From NCBI GenBank assembly GCA_002633025.1, contig NMRB01000673.1, positions 65,667-129,666 of the forward strand: a DNA stretch of 64,000 nucleotides. The letters are read 5' to 3'. Made by a program: the position numbers and the translations under genes. The DNA is from Notospermus geniculatus (Eukaryota; Nemertea; Pilidiophora; Heteronemertea; Lineidae). Below the pieces are notes generated by a model, which saw only the letters and a program-made list of their open reading frames with translations, searched no databases and was not told where the DNA came from. Positions 13,101-25,100 of this stretch are shown here, one piece after another (position 1 is the stretch's first letter; each line of letters starts with the position of its first letter).

Positions 13101-16100
13101 CCGGTTCTGGTTTCAGAACATTCCATTCCTCAGGAGACAGGGTTATTTCAAATGAGACCTGTTTAATACTGATATCATCTGCATCAACAGACCCTTGATC
13201 TTCATCTGTGGCCTCTGTGTCAGTCTTACACAGTCCCCCATCTTCTGTATCTTCAGAGCTTCCCACCAAGCCTTCAATGCCTCCAACCTCCGTATGTCCT
13301 ACCGGTACATCATCTTCATCTGTAGCATCTGTATCAGTCTTACGCAGTCCCCCATCTTCTGTATCTTCAGAGCTTCCCACTAAGCCTTCAATGCCTCCAA
13401 CCTCCGTATGTCCTACCGGGACATCATCTTCATCTGTAGCATCTGTATCAGTCTTACGCAGTCCCCCATCTTCTGTATCTTCAGAGCTTCCCACCAAGCC
13501 TTCAATGCCTCCAACCTCCGTATGTCCTACCGGTACATCATCTTCATCTGTAGCATCTGTATCAGTCTTACCATAAGCTAATAAATAGTTTATGGTCTTA
13601 CGCAGTCCGCTATCTTCTGTATTTTCAGAGCTTTTCAACATGTCTCCAATACCCTCGACCTCAGCATATTGTCCTACTGGTACATCATCTTCATCTATAG
13701 CATCTGTATCAGTCTTACCATAATAAGCTAAAAAGAAAGAGACATCGGAGCGATGTCGTATGGTTTCCGATGTGACATATGTACAACCTGAGCCAACAAT
13801 AAGGGCCAGGGAGCCAAGATATGGGCCAATATCAAAATCCATGATACATGTATCTTGAGACATGGTTAAAGGATGACTTGGGTTTTCCACCAGAAGTGGT
13901 AAAAACTTTCAAAGGTACTATGCTAGCGTCATAAATTCATGAATTAATCAACATTAACCCACTGATCATGTGATGATGTGACATCGGTTGCGCCTATATG
14001 CACTCACACATGCACAGTAAGGCTAGCTACATCTGATACATGGAGGTGACCCCCCTGTGGTACATATAGTTGATGCAGCGGTGTTGTTGTACCCACATGC
14101 CCTCAATTTGGTAACACGCAATAACAGGTATTTTGTCTCAATGAAAGATGGTTGTATTTGAAAATCCAACTTGGCATTTTTGTCTCATTTGTTTGGATTA
14201 TGAACTTCTGTCATGCTTTGCCAAGAAGGTTCTAGGACAATTGCCCCCCCCCCCAACTGCCCCCCCCGGGAAATAGCCCCCTGCTAAAATGCCCCCGGTA
14301 AATTACCCTGCCCCCAACAGTAAAATTGTTCTCCGAGGAAAATTGTCCAGTACCCCCCCCCCCCCCCAGTAAAATTGTTCCCCGAGTAAAATTGTCCAGT
14401 TGTTCTGGGGGCAATTTTACTGGGGGATAATCGGGGGGCAATTGTCCAGGGGGTGTGATTGTCCTGATACCGCCAAGACACACAATAAAGAATAAAACCT
14501 GGAATTGTCATTTAATACTGTTTTGATTTTCTAGCATACATTGTAGTCGTGATAAGTCGTGTTTTGTAATAAGAACTTTTATTATATACTAGCAAAGTGC
14601 CCGGGTCAAGTCAAGACTAAAGACAAAATGTAAATAATCAATCGTTTCTAGATGTTTTTTATCAAAATGAAAGGATGTAAAAATATGGGGCGGTGCGTTT
14701 GCTAACCTCTAGCACCTGGTGCCTCTGGCTTGACACCTTATGAGGGGACGTTATTACTACCCGGGAACCCCAAACACGGGACCGCATGCGGTTTGAACTT
14801 TACATAATAGTGTTTCAGAGTGGATCTCACCACTACGTCTTTTAACGTGGTATTCCCCACAAAGCTTTGTTTTAGTTTTTAGAGTGGAATTAACGCCACT
14901 ACGTCGTTTTAACGTGGTATTCCCCACGAATTTTTTACATGGTTTATTCCATGATATACTTATCATTGGACACCCAGTCGTTTATATAAGACGGCTATAC
15001 AGCCTTAAAGTTTCACATGGTACCTCAATGACAACATAATGTGTGAGCAACTTTAATAGGTCGAATAACGTTTTACTGACGTACTCGTGATTCGTTCGAG
15101 GAATGCTTTTCAGATGGCGCTTCCACTTCAAAATCATACTTAGCTTGCATAACCCGCACTCTGTGCGACGGTGGTGGGGCAGGGTATGTTTTGGGTGTTA
15201 GAGGAGCTCGGGGTACACAATATTTTTTGTAAGAGTTTTCCTAATGTTCCTTGGGTTGTGTCCTCCCGGCTGATGACATGGCGAAATGTTGTAATGTAAA
15301 TGATGCACTATTAAATCGTCATTTCTGGCGTCATTGGGTGTTAACGGGGGGACTACAACCACATGTACAGCTGAAGTTTTCATCCAAAAGGGCTGAATTC
15401 ACTTGCCTCGTACCTCATCATGGATAAATGAATCAAGACACGTAGCCTATATGCATACTAAATACATCCATATGGGACGGGGGGGTCGCGTGGAATGTGG
15501 GCTTTACCTAAATTAGTTGAACAAAAATTATTATTGACAAAAATACTAAAAAATCAATATATAACAATGTTATTCAATTACAATTTGACTCAGTTCCAAG
15601 GTTGTTGTTATGATTTTGTTGGAGTTGGTAGTGCAATATAATATTGACATAGGTTTTATCTCAACCAAGTGAAAGATAATGCCCGGAATATTAGTACTCC
15701 CAGTCCAGTTCAAACTCCCGTTCAGCAACCAACGACAACAATCATTAACGGCGGGTTAACGTTTCTTACGTCAACTGACAGTGTGACGTGCATAATATGA
15801 CGTAGGGGTTGCGCCAGAACCACGTTGTCAACATGCTGACGTCATATGGATGTCGACGCTGATTGGCGACCCCGTGGTAACCGGGTATTCCGTGACGTCA
15901 TGGACGGGGGTTTCCCGGACTCGAAAACGTGACGAAATCGGCGAAAGAAAATCCATCAAAGTTAACATTTTGTTAAAAATAGCATAAAGTCATACTTTGA
16001 TGGGCCGATGACACAGTGGCGGTATAGATAATTCGTTACATAATCGAAATTTGACAGTAAAACGACAAAGAGTCATAGTTATAGCGTGACAAAAAATTCG

Positions 16101-19100
16101 TCTACGCCTTTATATATGTAGGCCTACCAGCAAATACCCGTGCTCCGCACGGGTAGACTGGTACCCGGTCTTCTGGGCAGCTTGCATATGAAGACCGGCG
16201 AAATCAAATGATCTCAGCCGGAATTCCGGCTCGTGACGTCATTCGAACAGCTCCAAGAGCAATAGACCGACACTGAGCTAAAAATAGACCAGCAGGCGCC
16301 ATGACGGTTTTATGCATTTGATTGCGTCTGTCCTAGTATTTTTAATCAGGACAGTGTTCGGTCTACCGCACGGGAAGTAGGCATGCGTTAATAGTTGTCT
16401 AAAGGATTTCCCTGTGTATGTTGTTTTGGGTACCCGTCAAATGGCGGGTAGTGAATATGACGAAAGGCAGTATCCACGCGCATTTGAGTAGATTTGGATC
16501 TGATACCCGCTGCAGGCGCAGATCAAAGTGGAAAACAGGTGTCATAGAATGTCATGCCCCCCCCCCCACCATACCATGCCCGCTTCTATTGTAAGGGGGG
16601 CATCTGGTGACAGGAGTTTCTGTTTGTCAGTGCCCGGCTGACGCTTATTCCGTCAAAATGTATTGTGGGGAGGCATCTCATATCGGGGGGCATGACATAT
16701 TCTATGACACCTGGACGCGCGTCACCGCGGCCAACTTCTCCCAGGGCCGCACTCATCCCGAACGGCGGCCGCGCACATCCCGTACGGCGACCACGTGCGC
16801 CTCGTCTGACATGACGTTGCTACACAACATGACGTAACGCTGGGCCACGCGGTGATTACGCCCCGTACAGTGACGTCATCCGTCGCCACGGTAACGGAAG
16901 CCAGAAAACATAATAAAATGCCCCAAATCTCAAAGACCGAGTGACACTGCGCAATCTCACATAGCGGAATCGCTTGCCCTAACCGTCGGGCAGGTGAGTG
17001 CCGAAGGGCGCGGCCATCCGGTCGGCGGTTTCGGAGGAGTAGCGTCAAATACGCCGAGCCCTTACAGAAATAATATAGGCCTATAGATTTTTCATGAGTT
17101 AATATTTCATCACAGAACCAGTTCTGGGTATAGGATACCCGTTCCGTTTAGTACCCATGGGACATAAACCCATGAAATTTGGGCACAAAAATTGGACAAC
17201 CCATCAAGTAGGCTCGGAGAACATGTGGACAGTGGTTCATTATCCCCACTTAAGATGAACCTACAGGTCAATTGTGTCCACAGGAATTATTACCAACGGT
17301 ATGATGTACCCTCACTGCTGTACCCATTGGATCGTGTTTCATAGGCACTCTGTACCCATCTGCCTGAACACACTTGGTAGGTACGCTGTACCCGCCAGAC
17401 ATGACCATAATAGGTCTAATGTACCCTGTACTTATGAACCCATAGGAAATAGCCGTGGGTACTTTGTACCCAGTATGCCTTTACCCACTGCAACGAACCC
17501 ATTGGAAATGACAGGCGCGGATTTAGGGGGGCGCAAGCGGCGCGCGCCCCCCCCCCCTTATTGGCGCCGAGGTGCAATTTTTTAGAAACCCACAAATTAT
17601 TTTGCAGGCCTTAAAATGCCTTCTCAAGGTCTCACGGTCTTCAAAACGCGCTGGCGGCTCGCGCCTTTGGCGCTCGCTTCGCCCTAGACCATGTTTGGAA
17701 CTTGAAATATGCCAAGACAATCAGTTTTCTTGTAACCAACGATGGCTACACTGAGCTTCAGGGCCCCCTCAGCCTTTAGAAAGGTTCTAAACACATGCCC
17801 AAGGCCCTAAATCCATGGCTAAAGTGTCGGGAAATAGCATCTCCGGCGATCACATTTTAAAATTTTTCTGCGCGAGGGGGGACACCCCCCACTAGGGCTC
17901 CGCCCTCGTTCATTGGGGCTTAGCCCCCCGAACCTTACGAGGTGCGCCCCCCTTTGCGGAAATCCTGGATCCGCCCCTGAAATGGGCACAAAAGTTGGGG
18001 GACAGTGAGGGCTGTAACTGGCACTTGACTCGATATATGGGCCAATATTAAAACTCATGATATCTTGATTGAGAATTGTTAGTGATGAAATAGTTTTGAA
18101 CAACTCAGTCCAGGTTGCCAGAGCTGTAACTGAGCCTTGAACAGAGATATGGGCCGGACAGACACACATAGACAGACAGATACAAAGACATAACCAAACA
18201 CAATATGCTTTACGATCTTGATGATCAGAAAGCATAATAAATAGTTTATGGTCTTACACAGTCGCCTAGCTTCTGTATCAACAACATGCCGCCCCTCATC
18301 TTCTGTGTCTGCTGCATAAGCCGACTCAAGATCTGAATCCATCATATCATGTCCCATATCATCTGCATCCATCCCATATTCCCTTCCGCTAACTGTTTCA
18401 GTCGTACGCTGTCCCTCAACATCCACATTCCTGGTTAGATTCCCAGCACCATAACTCTTGCCGTGCTCCAAGTCAAAAACATGTCTAATGGATTTTCGTT
18501 TCTTGATTGGCAAGGCGATCTCGTCATCAGGGGATTGCAAATGCGTTTCTCTTGCATGTGCTTTTCTGAGGATTGCAGGAATTTGATATTCTTCACTGTT
18601 GAAACGTTTCGGCCTTTTTCTATCACGACGTGGATGATCCATCTGAAAAAGAGAATCCGCCTCTTTTTTACACTTGATTTTCATGTTCAGTTCAGTATTT
18701 TTTGATCGGATCGACTGATGTTGCTGATAGTTTAACCTCTGGTTCTCTCGGAACCCAAAAATGGGATGAATTTGAAGAAATTAGGCCTGTTTAAATTACG
18801 CTCACAAACTGAAAAAAACCTTTCCGACAGTGTTCCCAGATAGCAATTTTGACCTACAAATAGTGCATTAAAATTTGATACCAGGGAAGCCCTTTGGAAT
18901 TTAAAAGATGTGTAGGCCTATCAAAAATGAAGTTTTTCATTAGCATAACCATGTTAGGCCTATATCAAGACACTCCTTTGCCAAGAGCATCGTGCCCACG
19001 TCATAGACCTACTGACGGCCGAGGGTGTCGTGATCTCAAAGCTTGGAGGGTTAAGATGTGCCAACGGCTGCCATAGAACGTCTTGATACGGTATATATAT

Positions 19101-22100
19101 TATATGATATCATATTTTTGACATCTTATTATTTCCATTTAGGCCCTCAAAGGTGACCAGCTTCTAAACCTATGTTCAACTTGCACATTTCAGTGTTTAG
19201 CATAAGCCTATGCACGCAATGATGGTGCCAAAATAGCTGCAGGAAAACCACCATATCCAAGGTCTAGAGTATGACCATTAGATTCGAGTGCCCTAATGCA
19301 TAGGCCTAATGCAGTGCACTACAAAGCACACATGCCGGAATCTATTGCTGTGTTGGAAACCTTATTGCCATTTATGATGTAGGCCTATTTCCAATTAAAA
19401 TTAATAATAATTTAGACTTACCTCAAGCAGTAGCCTATTGTTATAATCCTCCACTAGTTTGAATATTGAGAAAATCGGGCCAAAGAAAATCCAGAGAAGG
19501 GAGAATTTGACCGAAATCCTACAGACCAGTCGGCCTGGCTCTGACAAGATACTCCCTCACGGTGAGGGAGTTTGTTTAACCCAGATCTAATGCAATACTT
19601 TTGAGTGACAGCTCTAAATCACGATGCTGAAGTTAACAGAGCTTTATCAGGCAACAGTACCATTTTAATTGCTTGAGTGCAGGTGCAGAGGTCAGCCAGC
19701 CTGATATGCTTATCTTTCTTTGATCTGTTGGTGCAGCATCTATAATGCCAAGAGTTTAACCCTTGCATTGTTGGAAGGCAATGTGTAAATTAGGAAAAGG
19801 GAACTAGAGTCAGGAGGGTTTTTTGTATGGGGAGCAATTCCCTTGTAGCATGGCAAATTAAAGACCACGGTGCCTGATTGACTCATGAGTCTCTAGGGTA
19901 TAGAACAGATTAAGTAGTACAAAGATGCTTGTCAAGTTTGAATGTTATCAGATGAAAAACGGTGAAATTATTTTTCAACTTGCAGATGAGTAAATTTGAC
20001 TAAAATGCAAGTTACATCGATTTTTGACCCCCTCCTTGAGTCCATACCCAACTTTAACAGTCCCTAGGTCCCTCACCCACAAACAGTTTACGTGCCAACA
20101 CCGAGATTCTGAAAGAGTGGACCATAGAGTATCCAAAAATACCTGTCTACAAAAATCCAGAGGGGGATGGGGGTTCTCGTGGCGGTGCTCGGACAGTTCG
20201 CACCCAGACAATTGGCACCCGGACGATTGGCACCTGGACAATTGCCACCAGGACGATTGGCACCAGGACTATTGGCACCTGGACTATTGGCACCCAGGAC
20301 AATTGGCACCCGGGACAATTTGCACTGGGACAACTGGCACCTGGACAATTCGCACCGAGGACAATTCGCACCCAGGACGATTCCCACCCGGACATTTCGC
20401 ACCCGGACAACTGGCACCCAGGACGATTCCCACCCGGACATTTCGCACCCAGACAATTGGCACCCAGGACAATTCCCACCCGGACATTTCGCACCCGGGC
20501 AATTGGCACCCGGACATTTCGCATCCGGACAATTCGCACCCAGGATAATTTGATTCATTTTTGGGCCACATATAGTTTATAGTTTTTACTATTCTGAAGA
20601 TTGGGAACCATTCCTACCGGAATTGCCCTGGCCCATTTTGTCATATTAAATTCTTCCATTTTCAGGTGCCTCTAACAATAGTTGCACTCAAAAATGTCTC
20701 TTTTTTAATGCGCTGGTTGGACTCTTTGTTCGGGTTTGCCCACATTAGCCGTGGTTACACCTGTCTGAAAAAGCCCGGACTTTTCGAGCCCGGGTCTGAA
20801 ATAAGCCCGGGCTTTTTGAGAATGTATGCGGAATGTATGGGACGAAAAGCCCGGGCTTTATTTAGACACGGCGATTCACAGGTGTAAACGCAAAAAGCCC
20901 GGGCTGAGTCCGGGCTCAGCCCGGACTTTTATGTAGTGTAAACTACGTATTTGTGTTTGAAGTGTATCACTGACTTGCTTAATGGTTAATTTCAGTGTTG
21001 GGATGGTCAGTGATGTAATAGTATGTTGAATCTGAATGAGAAGATGGCATTAAAATGGTAAAATCGAACCAGGACTTGAATCAGGAACCAGGACTTGAAT
21101 CAGGAACCAGGACCTGAATCAGGAAATGGCTAGAAAATGGTTAATTGAAATGATAAAATCGAACCAGGACTTGAATAAGGAACCAGGACTTGAATCAGGA
21201 ACCAGGACTTGAATCAGGAACTAGGACCTGAATCACCAACCAGGAACTAAGATCTAGGTCCTAGTTCCTGATTCGCGAATCAGGAACCAGGAACTAGGAA
21301 CTAGGATCTAACTTCACGGACATCATTTTAGCTACAAGAGTTGGTGAATCATTTATCTCGAGAAGAGAGAGATTTTTTTTCTGTGACTGCTATTTTTAGG
21401 CGGACGCGCCATCCACTGGGCTATCGAGGCTATTTGTTAAGCCGCTCTCACACGTGCGACAATTTGCGTGCGATTGTATTTTTCACGTTATGCAAGCAAT
21501 CGCAGAAATTATCGCAGAAGTACCGCAGAATTGTCGTAAACTTAACGACATTCAGCGTTTTTTTGGCGTTCACTTGCCCCTGTTTGCGACAATCGGCGAT
21601 AATAGCCGCGACGATCCTGCGCCATTTTTCTAATTTTTAAACCCTGCCAAAATTTACGGGTTTTCTGTCTGCAGCCTCTTCATTCAACACCGATAATTTG
21701 GGGTTATAAACGATATCTTGCGACATTATGCGATAATTTGCGACAAATCTGCGGTTGCTTTGCGATAAGTATGCGACAAGGTTTAATTTTTTGAACATTT
21801 CCGAAATTTCACGGTTATACGCGACTGTCTGCAATATTATCGCAAGGTCTGCGATAGTTGGCGTTAATTTGCGACAGTACACCTGCGATTGTCTATCGCA
21901 ATTTAACGCAGGCCAACTGTCGCACGTGTGAAAGAGGCTTTAGTTGAATAAACCAAGCGCGAGATTTTTATCGGACAGTATCATGAGTGGAGATTGTTGT
22001 AGATAACTGTGTTTAATTACCTGATGTATCTGCTACAGGAATCATCGCATCCGATGCATTATCCTTGAGTTCAAAACCACGGAGAAAATGATTTTGCAAT

Positions 22101-25100
22101 GATAACAAAAATGATGATGGTTCTGAAAAGTGGACATTGGGTCATGTGAATATAGACTAGTAAATGCTTTTATCTGAATTTAGCAATACAAATCTACACT
22201 AGGCAATGTTGTACAAATCTGAAGTAAAAGCATTTGTTGGGATTTATTCATACCGGTATGGCCAGGAATATATAAGTACCAAGAATGTCACTCATGCCAA
22301 AAAATAAATGGACAGCAGTTTTTCTTGAATACTTCCAATCCAATGCAATGCAGGAGGCTGGGCCTAACATCTGTGATAGCAAATTTTCCTGGCTATATGA
22401 TGATATGAAAGTCGAGAAAATCCAATGAAGTCTACGTTTGATAGAAGGAATTTTGTAAAGTTGTGTTTTAACCATAAAGAAGTCAGAAAAAAATCTAATG
22501 GCATGAAACCGATGAGATGTACTCCAGACCATGGCCTAGAATACATCTATGGCAAATTTTTGTGAAATATGTGTTTTTCAAATTAATGTACATTTTCCTG
22601 TACATTTACTTCAAGTCCCATGAGGCAGGTCTTCCCGACTTCCCAGGTCAAATGGTTGTTATTTTCGGCGTTTTCATGCCAAAAAGCATGGGAAACAAAA
22701 GTGAAACATATAAAAGTAGAAAAAAAGTTGATTTTTGAACAGGTCTAATGACCCATGGAAGTAAAATATTTTTGAGTTGAGAGACAGGTCTAATGACCCA
22801 TGGAAGTTAAATATTTTTGAGTTGAGAGACAGGTCTAATGACCCATGGAAGTAAAATATTTTTGAGTTGAGAGACAGGTCTAATGACCCATGGAAGTTAA
22901 ATATTTTTGAGTTGAGAGACAAACACCAAAATGAATGAACAGCAGAAGGACACTGGATTGCTTACGACTGCATGATTTCTTGTCGTCTCCGAGTTTGAAG
23001 CCCGTTGCGCATGCACATCGCCAACCTCCTCCTGGCTTGGTCAGGCAAATGTGTGCACACTCACCGTTATTAGTGCGACATCTACTGGTCACTAGAAAAA
23101 TTATGAAAATGACACATTTTGATTTTAAAACATGAAATAATCCTGTTTGCTCACCACACCATCCTTTTACCCAACATCCTTTTACCCATTTTGTCAGTCA
23201 CCAGCATTGCTAACTAACAGAATCCAATCGAAGGGCGGAATGACAGAAGTCACACTTAGGTTGCTTTGACATGACGAGATATTTGATGCATGTATTAGTT
23301 TATCAAATTCCACACATTTTGATACCAAACTTTCTAACTGTCAGCAAATCTGTTTAACAATCGTTTGCATTCAAAATCTGGCTTTTAAGCTAGAACCAAT
23401 AAAAATAATTCCGTTTTTTGTCTTTCCGGAGAAGTTGTTTTCCCATGCAACCTTAAATTCCTATGTGCATCACAAAAATTAATTATCAGTCTTTTTCAGC
23501 TTTGTACAGCATTCAGATTTTGCTGTTTGTTTCATGAAATTATGTTAAGTAGTGAGCGAGATATCAAGGATTTTGTCAGCCAAAATCAATGGGCTAAAAA
23601 CCGTACTGTGAACGGCTTCAACAATGTAAATATGCTAATTTATTCGTGACATACTACTAAGGATAACTTCATTCCAATTCGACCCCTCCAGAGTACGCAG
23701 GATGCATTGTTTCTGCATGGTAATTGCATTTTCTTGAATTACCCATTATATACACTGCTTAGTTTGATTACTATGCCGCTCTAATCAGGGAAATGACATG
23801 TAATGGTTAATTAAAATGGTAAAATCGAACCAGAACTTGAATCAGGAACCAGGACTTGAATCAGGAACTAGGACCTGAATCAGGAAATGGCTAGAAAATG
23901 GTTAATTAAAATGGTAAAATCGAACCAGGACTTGAATCAGGAACCAGGACCTGAATCACCAACCAGGAACTAAGATCTAGGTCCTAGTTCCTGATTCGCG
24001 AATCAGGAACCAGGAACTAGGAACTAGGATCTAACTTCACGGACATACGATTTCAAACAATTGATTGCTGAAGGATGTATCTCATCCAAGTCTGCTGACG
24101 CTTTGTGATGAACTTCACTGCTATTTTTATGGTTTCCGATCAACAAGATCGGAAACCCTATAGTAGTTGTTGTTGGCGTATGGACGCCCGTCCGTCCACT
24201 CTGTCTGTCACACCTGTAACTTTGTCCCTGCAAGAGCTACAGACTTGGAAATGTGACCTACCACCAGGTAACATGACCTCAGCTTACATGATGGAATGAA
24301 AATTTGAGGTTTCTGGTTATCTTGGTCTGTCACACTTTTGTTTCTTGAACAACTTCTCTCCGAGGCCAGGTAGAGTACAAGTAACAAGTTCCTTCCCTAT
24401 GTTTTTGGCCCTTGGCAAGAACCTGGCATCAACAAACTTATTCTCCAGGGTCAGCATCATAATGATATCAAATTTGATATTTTGACACATCGGGAGATCA
24501 GGGGCCGTATATTTTTGAAGCCTTCGCAACTTTGCGTTCACGCAAATCTATTGTAAGGCAGTCAGTGAACAATAGGGCAAGTGCAGCCAAACAATTGATT
24601 TGCATGAATGCAAAGTTTCGAAGGCTTCATAAATACGGCCCCAGGCAAAGTAAGCGACTTGGACTGGTATTGCAACATCCGGGGATGTTATTGCAAATGA
24701 AATTTTCAGCTTGCACCTGCTCAGTCGCATGATATTTGCTAATATCGGCGGTCAGATTTGATATGCAAATTTGATAACATGAGATAAGTCAGGACCTGGT
24801 GATGGTAGCAGCCTATTAAACCATCACCTACACCTAGGCTATCAAGAATGACCTTTCAGATTAAGCAATGACCTTGAGGTCCGAGGTCAAGGTCAAGATT
24901 AAGGTCAAACAGTTCTAAAATGCAAATCTGCTCAGAAGTTCACGAGAAAACTAATTAAACGCCTGCATTAGCCATCTCCTATAGGTTTATTCAAGGATGC
25001 CAGTTCCAGTTACGCCATACTTCTTGAGGTCAGAGGTCAAGGTCACAGTGAACCGTCACAGATAACATGAGAAAAGTCAGAATAGGTGATGGTGGAAGCC

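Noticed and set aside
13728-13890. ATG at 13890 as the start of the transposase-derived protein
   Set aside because: The first 54 codons match intron sequence near 18050. A strong acceptor (tctttctttttag) at 13728 joins in phase with the exon ending at 18258.
17819-18240. Cys-rich minus-strand ORF (CVWLCLCICLSMCVCP)
   Set aside because: Lies downstream of a good donor at 18257 and contains cagacaga simple repeat; read as intron.
20024-20571. Several 95-174-aa ORFs in both directions
   Set aside because: Produced by the ggacaattggcaccc minisatellite; low complexity and no splice or start context.
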